From Bugula neritina (Eukaryota; Bryozoa; Gymnolaemata; Cheilostomatida; Bugulidae), in the NCBI GenBank assembly GCA_964035545.1, contig OZ037770.1:4135662-4199661 (forward strand): DNA of 64,000 bases, read 5' to 3'. A program made the translations under genes and the position numbers. The notes under the pieces were generated by a model. It saw nothing but the letters and a program-made list of their open reading frames with translations. It ran no database searches and was not told the DNA's origin. The first letter of the stretch is position 1. Every line of letters starts with the position of its first letter. Below are positions 38,201 through 45,038 of this stretch, one piece after another.

Positions 38201-41200
38201 GAGTCTATTCAAGAAAATGCAAATTTTATTTGTTTTTTTTCTCAAGACGGTAAAAACCTAAGCGATTTACATCGAGATCACGTAAGTGGTGATATGCCTT
38301 TACACGAATTTAAAAACTTTTGTTATAATGGATGGCAAAAACCTCACGGCTTTATTACTTTGGACCTATCTTCTTCGAAAAACAATGGAAAGTATAGGCA
38401 CGGGTTAGACGAGTTTTATATATGCGACTAGACACTAGTGTCCACTTTTGTGTCTAGTGTCCACTTTTGTGTCTACATTAGTGTCCACTTTTAGGTCTAG
38501 TGTTTACTTTGTATTCACTTTGTGTCTAGTGTCTGCATTTGTGTTCACATTATATATACACTAGTGTTTACTTTTATATTTAAACGTTTATTTTTTAATA
38601 AAAATAAGTTAGAGTAGATGAAATGGGGAGCGTTCCAGCTCACTTTTTTAACACCGGGGAGTCGTAGACTCGACTGTGGGGAAAGGTGAGCTGGAACAAC
38701 CCCCCCCCCCATTACATCTACTACTGTAGCGTCAGTGGTGTGGCATAAATAAAACTTTCATTTTCAAATCGCACTCGCTTTTAATAAAACCCAATTTACT
38801 GAAATATAGCACTAAAATGAAGGAATTGGGTTCGCTAATTAACTACCAGCCAATTAGGTGACGACAACAGAGACGATTCGCACTTGCGTTCAAAATGCTG
38901 AGCGACAAGTGCAAATGTTTTCTCAACGCGTACAGTGGGCACCTTTGCTACTTGTGGTTTTAATGTTCGCATGCGAAAATACGCGCAGTGTGGCCCTAGG
39001 CTTACTATTAATTACATTTTTATAGCACAACAATATATAATGGCTTAAAATTTTGTTATTCCCACAATATAATAAACAATTGCATATATATGTGTAACTT
39101 TAAAACACTGCATTTTCTATTTTTCATTTATACAATGGCATACCATAACAACACTTGGTAAGCATAAAAGTTGTCAAATATTGAATCTTTAAAAGAACAC
39201 AAAGTTGCGACACACAAACCTCTCAGGTAGATTAGATAATTTACAATCCACCATATTCAACTTTTCAAGTGATGTGAGTGATGACACAACTTCTGGTACT
39301 GTCTTGAGAGAATTCTCTGTTATGTTTAGTTTCTCTAACTGAGTCAGCTGGCATAGACTATAAACATACAGCGTTTAATATATTTAGCTTCACTTATACA
39401 GAGTACAATTACTACAGTTACTATAACTACCACATGATTATGAGGGATAAAAAACTATACTATCAATTTATTCCTTCATAACAGATCTATATAATTCAAC
39501 ATACTATCATAACGCTTGGCTATATTAGGTAAAAATATAACAGTTTATTGTAATAGTATGCAAAAAAATTAATTTTAAACTCACTGAATACTAATAAACT
39601 AGAAATTATTGCTTACTATTAATTACATTTTTATAGCACAACAATATATCATGGCATATAACTTTAAAACTGTGTTATTCCCACAATATTATAAGCCATT
39701 GCATATATGTGTGTAACTTCAAAACATTGCATTTCATATTTTTCAATTATACAATAAAATACCATAACAATACTTGGTAAGCATATAAAGATGTCAAATA
39801 TTGAATGTTTAAAACAATACAAACGTTCTGCCACACGAACCTCTCAGGTAGAGTAGATAACCTACAGCTCCCCATATCCAACTCTTTAAGTGATGTGAGT
39901 GATGACACAACTTCTGGTACTGTGTTGAGAGGATTATATCCTATGTCTAGTTTCTCTAACTGAGTCAGCTGACACAGACTGTAATATAAAGTGTGTAATA
40001 TATGTAGTCTGCATTACTATAATATTTTATACTATACTCACATTTTGTTTTCAACCAGGTAAAACTATATACAACTCAACTACCAAGCAATTTATTGTAG
40101 CATTGTACATGCAAAGCATGGGAAGTTAACAGTTTATTATAATAGTATACAGGTATTCAATTATTATATATACTCAGTGTGTGAATACTAACCAACTATA
40201 CAACTGCTTACTATTATTTACATTTTTATAACACAAGAATATATAATGGCATAAATACCTTAAATTATGTTGTTTTCACAATATTACAGACCATATTTCA
40301 TATGGAATTAAAAAAAATTGCATTTCACATATTTTTCAATTATATAATGACATGCCCTAATTATACTTGGTAATAAGAAACTATTTTATGATTTCAAGTA
40401 ATAAATGTTTCAAACAATACAAAACCTGTGACAAACAAACCTCCCAGGTAGAGTAGAAAATTTACAGCTCTTCATATCCAACTGTTTAAGTGATGTGAGT
40501 GATGACACAACTTCTGGTACTGTGTTGAAAGGATTATCTTCTATGTGTAGTTTCTCTAACTGAGTCAGCTGACATAAACTGTAATATAAAGTGTATGATA
40601 TATATGTAGTCTGCATTACCATAACATTTTATACTATATTCACATTTTGTTTTCAACCAGGTAAAACTATATACAACTCAACTACCAAGCAACTTATTGT
40701 AACATTGTACATGCAGAGCATGAGAAGTTAACAGTTTATTATAATAGTATACAAGTATTCAATTATTATATATACTCAGTTTGTGAATACTAATCAACTA
40801 TACAACTGCTTACTATTATTTACATTTTATAGCACAAGAATATATAATGGCATACCTTAAATTTTGTTATTTTCACAATATTACAGACCATATTTCATAA
40901 AGAATTAAAAAAATTGCATTTCACAGATTTTTCAATTATATAATGACATAACCTAATTATACTTGATAAGGAACTATTTTATGATTTCGAGTATTAAATG
41001 TTTCAAACAATACAAAACTGTGACAAACAAACCTTTCAGGTAGAGTAGATAATTCACAGCCTTCCATATTCAACTCTTCAAGTGATGTGAGTGATGACAC
41101 AACTTCTAGTGCTGTGTTGAGACGATTCCATCTTATGTCTAGTTTCTCTAACTGAGTCAGCTGACATAAACTGTAATATAAAGTGTGTAATATATGTAGT

Positions 41201-42121
41201 CTACTGTATCATATATATAATAATATAATCTGTACTCAGCTATAATGTAAATTATGGAGCAAACAATTTTGTTGAAACAGGGTACAGCAAAAAAAAGCTA
41301 TTATATGCCATGTTATACGTGTAATGGGTGCCCTGTGTAGAATTGAGTGATTAGATGTACATGTATAAAGACATCCTGTAAGTTTAATAGATAAGGGTTA
41401 CCCTACAATGTAATGCTAATATATAGTATGATTTATAATTATAAATGGTTTACTTTGTTATAGCTAATCTGACACAAATTAGCATGTATTTAACATTCCG
41501 AAAATTTTTTATTTTCAAATATATGGCTACATATATTATACTTATATATATATATATATATATTGCAGATAAAAACCTTCTGTATAATCCTACACGTATA
41601 CATGTACTACATATAGTATGTTACTTCTGTATTCAACTACATAAAACATGTTTTAATTTGTGATGGCATGTGTAACACTACAAACAGTTTCCCGCTGTCT
41701 AATTTCTACAACTTGTTCAGCTGGTAGAGATACAATGTTATACATATTACTATAGCTTTTTATAGTGCATGATTACATCATGAGTATAAGAATGTACTTC
41801 AGCATTGACTTAGATACATGCACCGTGGGTTCTATTTATCACAACTAAACTCATTTAACATTTACACAGCTATCTTAATAGACACTCACTGGTCTAGACT
41901 TGCTCTGTCAGTCAGGATAGAAACATTTAGACACAGGGCTTTACCGGCAACCTCTCCAATGTTGTTTGGAATTCTCCCTCCTAGTTTTAGATCTGTGATG
42001 TAAAAACTTCCAACTTCACGTTTCACATCAGCAGTAGTATATGACTTGGTTTTAGTTTTCCATACATCTGACCAGCTCACAGGAGGCTGTCCAGAATGTC
42101 TGAACCAGATTCTCATACTCT
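18117..42121 (-). CDS. Predicted LRR-Roc-COR-caspase fusion gene (N-terminus not determined)
   Basis: Exons on the minus strand: 42121-41890; LRR exons 41170-41033, 40578-40441, 39978-39841, 39357-39220, 33057-32920 and 32413-32276; Roc-COR 27856-25851; linkers 25577-25491 and 25289-25147; caspase 20223-20053, 19775-19562, 19351-19124, 18864-18761 and 18266-18117. Every intron is GT-AG and every phase fits, giving roughly 1,390 residues. The join from linker to caspase reads TDK then VFSMTRERGRALIINN, the usual caspase N-terminal block, where I recall caspase-8 having LDK-VYQM. Known of the parts: ROCO proteins are GTPases dimerising through COR, and caspases cut after aspartate to drive cell death or inflammation. 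Inference: a GTPase-controlled protease acting in the cytosol. The large intron 25146-20224 is the least certain join; two adjacent genes are the alternative. First exon and promoter were not found. Confidence 0.68.
20385..22137. mobile_element. Non-autonomous hAT-like transposon
   Basis: The termini are CAGGGATGTAGTGG and its inverted complement CCACTACATCCCTG. An exact 8-bp duplication, ACTATAAC, flanks both ends (20377-20384 and 22138-22145), as is typical of hAT elements. Further subterminal inverted repeats contain TAGGCCATAC. A very GC-rich block with GGGGTCC-like runs lies at 20425-20490. There is no transposase frame. It sits in the large intron between linker and caspase exons. Confidence 0.9.
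22138..23542. other. Intronic sequence, no gene seen
   Basis: No exon with fitting splice sites was recognised. A weak tRNA-like arrangement on the minus strand near 22852-22930 is not strong enough to call. Confidence 0.4.
23543..24726. mobile_element. TTAA-flanked TIR element (piggyBac-like target), with a solo LTR inside
   Basis: AGGATTGCTCTATCTT at 23543 and its inverted complement ending at 24726 form exact 16-bp terminal repeats. TTAA lies immediately outside both (23539-23542 and 24727-24730), the target duplication used by piggyBac-type elements. No transposase is encoded. Removing the LTR at 24219-24630 leaves about 0.77 kb, MITE-sized. The superfamily is inferred from the target only, since the terminal bases are not the usual piggyBac CCY. 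Confidence 0.65.
24219..24630. repeat. Solo LTR, 412 bp
   Basis: It starts TGTAGTGA, ends CTACCACA and is flanked by ATAT on both sides, a 4-bp target duplication. It shares ordered blocks with 12403-12807 (GGGTCTACTTAAT, GCCACTGCGACAGG, GTCCTGATTGG). No retroelement genes adjoin it, so it is probably the product of LTR recombination. Confidence 0.75.
25147..25577 (-). CDS. Two linker exons of the ROCO-caspase gene
   Basis: Exon 25577-25491 (87 bp, phase 1 to 1) encodes ETLSEAETNQLKKFLSELK, a short amphipathic, lysine-rich helix. Exon 25289-25147 (143 bp, phase 1 to 0) encodes an acidic stretch (DELNDEDLSNLFEDDDN) and then KLIKIELKPTTNPKIK. Acceptors TTTTGCTCAG and TGATCGTAG and donors GGTAAAC and GGTGAG are clear. 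The phases let them join the Roc-COR exon upstream and the caspase exon downstream without a break. No domain was recognised; the Asp-rich part could be a cleavage site. Confidence 0.7.
25851..27856 (-). CDS. Roc-COR exon of the ROCO-caspase gene
   Basis: A single 2-kb exon of about 669 residues. It opens with the last leucine-rich repeats (LQKLRISMNNFTSLPSSV, LYTLDISYN), then the Roc GTPase: P-loop GNTMAGKTS near 27546-27520, switch DMGGQEVYH and base-specifying THKDK. COR follows from about WEEVNEKVLSL to the C-terminal third. The exon ends with a Cys-rich tail (CICAHCMLLGVSC) and EEIPSALIHP before a strong GTATGT donor at 25850. If that donor is ignored, the frame stops at 25822, giving an alternative short ROCO protein without caspase. 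Roc-COR proteins bind and hydrolyse GTP as dimers. No kinase domain is present, unlike LRRK proteins. Confidence 0.92.
28300..31845 (+). mobile_element. Full-length RTE-like LINE retrotransposon, antisense in a ROCO-caspase intron
   Basis: An exact 14-bp duplication, ATATAATACAGTTA, flanks it (28286-28299 and 31846-31859). It contains one intact ORF, a 5' UTR of about 357 bp and a 3' UTR of only about 39 bp ending in a (GA)n run. Short 3' UTRs with simple repeats are typical of RTE-type LINEs. The intact ORF and perfect duplication point to a recent insertion. Confidence 0.93.
28657..31806 (+). CDS. LINE ORF: AP-like endonuclease and reverse transcriptase
   Basis: An uninterrupted 1,049-codon frame. 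Residues of about 45-300 form an exonuclease-endonuclease-phosphatase-type nuclease (LAEWNVRTL, AALCETRL, IIAGDFNARVG, STDHTMI), which nicks the target. Residues of about 560-850 form the reverse transcriptase: NWKNANIVPIFKKGSRKDC, YRGISLLS, AVFIDFTKAFDTV and the catalytic block LFADDSALVAH. The C-terminal part (LRWLGHVHRMEHSRLPRQLL) is the usual tail of this LINE group. The start is the first ATG of the open stretch. Annotators often label host-like hits to this nuclease craniofacial development protein 2-like. RTE clade is inferred from layout. The frame has no stop, so the copy may be active. Confidence 0.93.
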   Translation: MTMETVFDTGTNVARVNKVRAGLLPLRQPVKSQLGRNGKFRKVLRLAEWNVRTLLDRNNSKRPERQTALVAKELGRYDIDIAALCETRLALNDSLVDNGYTFFWSGKGEEERRESGVGFAIRNTIMPYLEQEPTAISDRIISMRLPLKKNHYVTIVSAYAPTITNTEEKKEEFYNKLRETVKNISITDKLIIAGDFNARVGCEAQNWPGVIGNQGIGKCNTNGELLLAFCSEYQLVITNTVFKHRQHHKVTWMHPRSQHWHLLDYVITRRKDQNDVLDTRAMRGADCSTDHTMIRSKLAFALRKAKNKTRGNSACKLNVGKLQNQDMLQEFQKQMDKAMDYRDDDGVTLEERWGRLKISAFNTATKVLGRAERKHQDWFDDNDAKLNALLNERNMAKSKALQRRTRSSTDRLAQARSKLQKYTREKKSQWWEEKAESLQQAADKNNMKAFYNGLREVYGPQNRGITQLLDQSGKTVLTAKNDTLKRFAQHFDLLLNVPGEVDQEALNSLTNMPPNLSLDDMPSFDELLDAIDATKENKSPGECGIPAEVWKYGGIRLKERLYDLIAYIWSNEKMPQNWKNANIVPIFKKGSRKDCGNYRGISLLSIAGKIMARIILNKINVNITPGILPETQCGFRNSRSTIDMIFSFRQIQEKCAEQNMELYAVFIDFTKAFDTVSRDGLWRVLKKFGLTEKVTNLIKALHAGMQAKVVQGRDASNEFVVTNGVKQGCVLAPTLFSLYLTAMLEVAFQNVNEGIYIQTRHGADLFNVAQFKSKTRTTKHLVREMLFADDSALVAHCAADMQVLMNNFAKAAAQFSLKINIKKTECMYQPIKLIHPPPEPEVVMIDQEPVVLASDFTYLGSTVSCMAKIDKELRNRLGKASAAYGKLQQRLWNNRHVSIRVKCKVYRAVVLSSLLYGAETWTIYRTQVKKLSAFMMRQLRDIMAVKWYDKVTNEEILRRANLPSLADILIEKNLRWLGHVHRMEHSRLPRQLLYSQLKEGKRNTGRPRLRLKDVAKRNMKWRAINLSSWQQTADNRAAWRAATKSKLNP
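32276..33057 (-). CDS. Two LRR exons of the ROCO-caspase gene
   Basis: Exons 33057-32920 and 32413-32276, each exactly 138 bp (46 codons), phase 2 at both ends. Each encodes about two leucine-rich repeats of the form LCQLTQLEKLDI, NPLNTVPEVVSSLTSL and LSTLPE. LRRs normally form a curved ligand-binding surface. Because length and phase are symmetric, an exon can be lost or gained without changing the frame. The second exon of the pair joins the Roc-COR exon once the LINE-bearing intron is removed. Confidence 0.85.
33315..33666. mobile_element. MITE with long TIRs
   Basis: CTAAGCCTAGGGCCACACTG at the left and its inverted complement at the right extend to inverted repeats of roughly 75 bp that include TTCGCATGCGAA and AGCAAAGGTGTCCACTGT. 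It is about 350 bp and non-coding. A second copy lies at 33785-39004, split by the Polinton-like element. It sits in the intron between LRR exons 39220 and 33057. Confidence 0.85.
33858..33981 (+). repeat. Left TIR of the Polinton-like element, internally palindromic
   Basis: The outer 105 bases start AGTAGATGTAATGGGGG and end CCCCCCAATACATCTACT, so the end can fold on itself. A perfect inner hairpin, CGAGTC-TAC-GACTCG, sits at the centre. The same sequence is inverted at the right end. Confidence 0.88.
34109..35025 (-). pseudogene. Fibre-like repeat protein of the Polinton-like element, frameshifted
   Basis: Two abutting frames, 35025-34732 and 34714-34109, read as one protein broken by a frameshift near 34730-34760. 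The N-terminal part has VYIFGGTSND and then DIGVNKISRVVDP...ATKQYVDD, a pattern known from phage and viral tail-fibre proteins. The rest is about six imperfect repeats of some 33 residues, each with a core like YAMPxIQNPxNKLTxSTN followed by Gly and Asp-Ser. Repeats of this kind suggest a fibrous shaft, so a role in particle attachment is inferred. No known receptor-binding domain was recognised. Confidence 0.6.
35044..35480 (-). pseudogene. Decayed reading frame of the Polinton-like element
   Basis: Minus-strand coding remnants open with MSFVYIFRGSS, similar to the VYIFGGTS start of the neighbouring fibre-like protein. They continue in another frame with ELTYTLIQFHKRPSNNPLYW and LTLIIGDTTKPF before several stops. 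It may be a second fibre-type gene. Function not recognised. Confidence 0.35.
35518..35790 (-). CDS. Small hypothetical protein of the Polinton-like element
   Basis: A 90-codon frame from an ATG, ending TAA. It contains SVPYIKIPNNKTIEANKNF, which echoes the xIPxIQNPNNK core of the fibre-like repeats. A structural or fibre-associated role is likely from the similarity and position only. Confidence 0.5.
   Translation of the reverse strand: MDSLKQFGIIHIQDSTALSGPSNEDTFYDISVNEHSVPYIKIPNNKTIEANKNFSTTIALSKTYPSHKPDNIILTDFPLTENTSEAIPFQ
35815..36137 (-). pseudogene. Small basic protein of the Polinton-like element, with stops
   Basis: It starts MYVYDKRQRLQRHYAGGGIFDSI and continues with a basic, alanine-rich stretch (GNAAGEKIDNAIRNRAA) interrupted by about three stop codons. 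A glycine-rich start followed by a basic amphipathic region recalls minor capsid or core proteins of adintovirus-like elements. This is a weak, composition-based call. Confidence 0.35.
36135..36923 (-). pseudogene. DUF8207-like protein of the Polinton-like element, broken
   Basis: The longest open part is 36813-36313 (166 codons), with a block GLLSLLTRKTPIDYSENDLANYANIL that is common in Polinton-borne proteins of cnidarians and other invertebrates (DUF8207, name from memory). Upstream, the same frame reaches an ATG at 36923 (MSLLKINDPPKRDEI) but crosses two TGA codons. Downstream, a frameshift near 36320 moves to a conserved C-terminal segment with PDALVERLQLLFSS and ILDELLRMKQITRNEYKN. Function unknown; probably structural or morphogenetic. 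Three lesions make it inactive. Confidence 0.6.
36981..37245 (-). pseudogene. Integrase C-terminal fragment with chromodomain
   Basis: The frame is open from the region of the PLA2-like gene's end through 78 codons after the ATG at 37217. It starts WAEEVFTINKILYTNP, the strand-rich tail found after the core of Polinton integrases, and ends in a chromodomain (YRIERVIKKKGKKALVKW, SQNSWVNL). The zinc-binding and DDE catalytic domains are absent, so it could not integrate DNA. Chromodomains bind modified histone tails and steer insertion. The fragment abuts the PLA2-like frame, which suggests an internal deletion joined them. Confidence 0.75.
37240..37669 (-). pseudogene. Phospholipase-A2-like protein of the Polinton-like element, frameshifted
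   Basis: It begins MYCCKCKIKTKTLNYG with a zinc-ribbon-like Cys set (CxC, CGQCGG), then ELHYPGHSFLGPGTKLNKRL, the calcium-loop block of the viral PLA2 family, and DRDDAIAMRHD with the catalytic His-Asp pair. A one-base shift immediately after the His-Asp stops the frame at 37358. The conserved continuation is readable in the next frame down to about 37240. In parvoviruses and adintovirus-like elements this domain alters membranes during entry. It is disrupted here. Confidence 0.75.
37753..38431 (+). pseudogene. FtsK/HerA-type packaging ATPase of the Polinton-like element, frameshifted
   Basis: Walker A GMSGCGKTT lies near 37770-37796, and Walker B LIAFDDLML near 38080-38105. Family blocks YYVRGRHNNVDCFYSSQNYF, LPRESI and HRDHVSGDM, and a C-terminus GKYRHGLDEFY, follow. 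No ATG precedes Walker A in frame, and a frameshift near 37900 (stop TAA) separates Walker A from the rest. This family pumps viral DNA into capsids. Length without the breaks is about 225 residues, near that of Polinton ATPases. It is the only plus-strand gene of the element. Confidence 0.82.
38430..38570 (+). repeat. Short tandem repeat inside the Polinton-like element
   Basis: Imperfect copies of about 19 bp built on AGTGTCCACTTTTGTGTCT. Related words (GTGTCCACTGTTGTGTC) recur at 36940-36985, just before the integrase fragment, so this may be a dispersed intergenic or promoter repeat of the element. Confidence 0.7.
38595..38722 (-). repeat. Right TIR of the Polinton-like element, internally palindromic
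   Basis: Inverted copy of 33858-33981. The outer 110 bases start AGTAGATGAAATGGGG and end CCCCATTACATCTACT, with the inner hairpin GAGTC-GTA-GACTC. Confidence 0.88.
39220..41170 (-). CDS. Four LRR exons of the ROCO-caspase gene
   Basis: Exons 41170-41033, 40578-40441, 39978-39841 and 39357-39220, each 138 bp and phase 2 at both ends, spaced about 600 bp. They encode variants of LCQLTQLEKLxI, NxxNTxxEVVSSLTSL and LSTLPER, differing mostly at surface positions. The introns are also similar to one another, so exon plus intron was copied as a unit. Every acceptor is in the TATATTACAG or TTTATAG class and every donor is AG-GTTTGT or AG-GTTCGT. Together with 33057 and 32413 they give six copies. 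Confidence 0.87.
41890..42121 (-). CDS. Candidate N-terminal-side exon of the ROCO-caspase gene
   Basis: An open exon of about 77 residues with acceptor GATGTTACAG and donor CCA-GTGAGT. It ends in phase 2, exactly what the first LRR exon requires. It reads SMRIWFRHSGQPPVSWSDVW, then REVGSFYITDLKLGGRIPNN. Tryptophan-rich; no domain recognised. The true first exon lies further upstream or was displaced by the gypsy element at 43-47.7 kb. Confidence 0.6.
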
Positions 42122-43128
42122 CTGTAACATCATACAATGACAGTTTAATTATTACACAGTGCTAGCAGGTGATGTCTGTCATTCTGAAACCTGTCACATA
42201 CATCTATTATTTGCCGTGTGTCAAACACTATTATAGCTACATATAGACATGTCTGGCTACTTTAGGTTTATAAAGGTAAAATCTGCAAATTTAAAATGAT
42301 CTCTAATTTTCTAAGAACAACTGCTTTGTGTAAATACTTTAAAATTATGCTGCTTCGGTTTCAATAAAGATCTTTTTAAATAATGTTGACATATATTAAA
42401 CATTATATAAATATATTAAAACATTTTAAAATGATTTGAATTTAAAGCAGCCAAAAAAACGCTGAATTATTATTTCATATCTATGCATGCACAAAAAGGT
42501 ACGAATAGCAACATTGATCCGATCAAGTTAAAACTTTCTATATCTGACACTGCGTACTTCCTACCCTATGAGTCACACAGCCAATGTTTACAGGATGATT
42601 ATAAAAATACATGCACTAGTATATAGCTAGAACACTTTTTGGATAGTTGAGTACTTGGATGTTGCTCATATATGAGCTATGGAAACACATTTACCACTAA
42701 AGAGGTTTTAGAAAACTCTTGTCCCAATAGCTAAAACCTTTACTAGTCTTGCTAAAATGAGATTCATACTAATGCAGAGCTGCTTTTGTTCAAACCTATA
42801 TTCAAATGAATGCTAAGTATTGTCTAAATACAAATAGTAACAACCAGTAGATAACTTTGGTTGAAAGCAAAACTTGTAACTTTGTTTTTCAGCACAAAGT
42901 TATCAAAATAACTCACCATCTGTTGCCATGGTTACTAAAGATTTTACTGCCGATTTATTTCAATTCTGTACATCTAAAGGTAGGCAGCCCTATCTCTACA
43001 AAATGTAAATGCAGATTCCTAAAAAAATTGCAGATTTGAAAATAATAGATTAGCTGCAATATTTTCAACTGCCACTATTAAGCACTTTATAGACAAAACT
43101 GTATAATAGTCAACAGTTAATTAACTAA
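42122..43128. other. AT-rich sequence upstream of the first recognised ROCO-caspase exon
   Basis: No convincing exon, promoter or mobile element recognised. Confidence 0.4.
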
Positions 43129-43564
43129 TGTAATAAATTAGTAAGGTTGGAACAATAACGTAAAAAACATAACTCCTTGTAATTACTAGAGAAGAGGGTA
43201 TCTTGAAATGTGTAGAAATAACTTTATTGTAGATAGCAATATCTAAAAGTTGTCTGTATCTGGTGAGCTCCAGCCTTAGATTCACTCTACACTACAAACC
43301 CCCCTCCTTCTCCACTCAGGAAACAGTCCTTTCAAAAGTTTTTACCATTTTTCGGTTAAAAATATATCATGTCAGATGTGCTGGAGTTTCCGATAGAACG
43401 CCGACACTCCGACATGATCGCCATTGGTCATATCGGACAAGCCAGAGCTTCGACTGAAATTTCTGACATGCCTGATGTCAGACAAAGACCGGTTTACAGC
43501 ATACAAAAGTAGAAGAGATCAAAAAAGAATTAGAATATTGTTTCGCTAGGCTAAAAAATAGTAA
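43129..43564 (-). repeat. 3' LTR of the minus-strand gypsy element
   Basis: It starts TGTAATAAATTAG and ends AATAGTAA. It shares ordered blocks with 47261-47694, such as CTTTATTGTAGATAGCAAT, ATCTGGTGAGCTC and CGCTAGG near the end. Confidence 0.8.
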
Positions 43565-44405
43565 AGTTAAAAAACTCCAAAGGTCCTCCGACTAACTCCC
43601 CATCGAAAAGTATCTCTTTTCAATAACTACCAAAAATAACACACAGAGAAACAAGATGCAAAGAATAAAATAATATAATTAAAAAAAGTTAATACACACC
43701 ATTATTTCAAAGAAACGAAGTAAAACTTACACATTACATAATAAGATAAAACCAAATTTACAAGCTACCACTGGATTAAATAATGAATTAGGTAAGAATA
43801 TTGTCCATACATAATTATACAAGTGTACATAATACAGTCCCTCTCTCCTTGGTGCTCAAGGCAAAAGACATGTCGCTTGAGGTAGAATAACATTTCCTGA
43901 TGGCGGCACATCGGCCGCCTTAGCTGACATGCTTTGCAATTGTAGGAGCAAAATCAGTTGCTAGAGTAGCCTGCTGTTTCTTGACTTCTTTTTCTGTGTT
44001 GTTGTTGTCTGCTTGGGTACCAGACTGCCGTTCACTCGAGGCTGGATGGCTGCTGACTGGGAACCTCAGAGCTAGCTAGACAAAGCTTTGGATTAAGGGG
44101 CAGTTCCAGTCTGCCGTCTGGTCTAGAGATAAAGATCTGCTATTTCCTGGGTTAAATTGTGTGCCTTCGTATGATGTGCCACTAAGCTGGCTTTTGTAGT
44201 GGAGGTGCCTGTCCTGCAGCGTCTGGGCGGCTCATAGTGGCTTAAGCGGTTGCTTACTATAAACCGAGATTTGTTCAGAGTGCTCCACCCAATAGTTGTA
44301 GTTGGGCATAAACCTCCACCACACGTTAGGGTCTAACAAACTTGGCAGAAGACTTAGCAAACTGTCCGTGATGCCTACGATAACTAATCATCCAAGCCCA
44401 GTCAC

Positions 44406-45035
44406 CTACCTGTTGCAGAAGAGGGGGTTCTCTAAGTCTTTCATCGGCACTTCCCATTGTTTCTCTTGCAGAACTTCATGAGCTGTACTAAATCTCTCTA
44501 TCAGTTTCTCTACATACACATGTAGTAGAGATTTGGGCACTGGAACAAGGTAAGACCGGTGTTCTGGAACCCTGGTCCCTCGGCCAAGTATCAGAAAAAT
44601 TGTGGTTTCTTGGCCAAGCATCAGAAAGTGTGCTATAGTGTGGCATGATTTGTGGCAGCACCATATCCCTTTCTCCTGACTCCTGCTCAGGTGTCGGCTC
44701 CTGGGAGCATCACCCAACATTCTGTTGTTCGGCTTCATGACTCTATGCACTTGCGGGTAATATGGAGTTGTCCGACTCTGGTTCACCCCTAGATTCAGCA
44801 GAGGTCACAAATTAGTTGGAACTGGAATTGAGCATACTGGTCCGTAGGAATCTTTTCTGGTAACCCAAAACAGCAGAACACATGTTGGTCTTGAGCATAA
44901 GCCACTATGGGAGCTGTAATGTCTGGAATAGCCATTGCCTCTGCCAAACAGGTGAAGTGGCCTGTGAGAACTAGTATTCAAATGTTTCTTCTGGTGGAAG
45001 ACAGCATAGGGCTGAGTAAGTTCACCCACCACCAT
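44406..45035 (-). pseudogene. Integrase remnant of the minus-strand gypsy element
   Basis: The longest frame (44786-44406) begins MNQSRTTPYYPQ, matching NQSRTTPYHPQ of the integrase at about 8190, but the catalytic-Glu region (VVERNNR in the other element) reads VMKPNNR. The frame 45035-44805 holds out-of-frame traces of the integrase core. Several shifts; inactive. Confidence 0.75.
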
Positions 45036-45038
45036 TTC

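Larger units (their letters stand above)
33858..38722. mobile_element. Polinton/Maverick-like (adintovirus-related) element, 4,865 bp, decayed
   Basis: An exact 6-bp duplication, ACTGTA, flanks the element (33852-33857 and 38723-38728), the size typical of Polintons, and its ends are 5'-AG and CT-3' as inverted repeats of about 125 bp. Genes seen: packaging ATPase (plus strand), phospholipase-A2-like protein, integrase C-terminus with chromodomain, a DUF8207-like protein, a small basic protein and fibre-like proteins (minus strand). No DNA polymerase B, major capsid or integrase core was found, against 15-20 kb for full Polintons. Several genes carry frameshifts or stops. The AT-rich codon use differs from the flanking gypsy elements. 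It lies in an intron of the ROCO-caspase gene. Confidence 0.85.
33785..39004. mobile_element. Second copy of the CCTAGGGCCACACTG MITE, split by the Polinton-like element
   Basis: The left piece (33785-33857) and right piece (38723-39004) rejoin into a MITE matching 33315-33666 once the Polinton-like element and one copy of ACTGTA are removed. This dates the larger element as the younger insertion. Confidence 0.85.

Noticed and set aside
33858-38722. TGA read as an amino acid in the Polinton-like element
   Set aside because: TGA interrupts several frames, but frameshifts and TAA stops occur too, so plain decay explains it better than a changed code.
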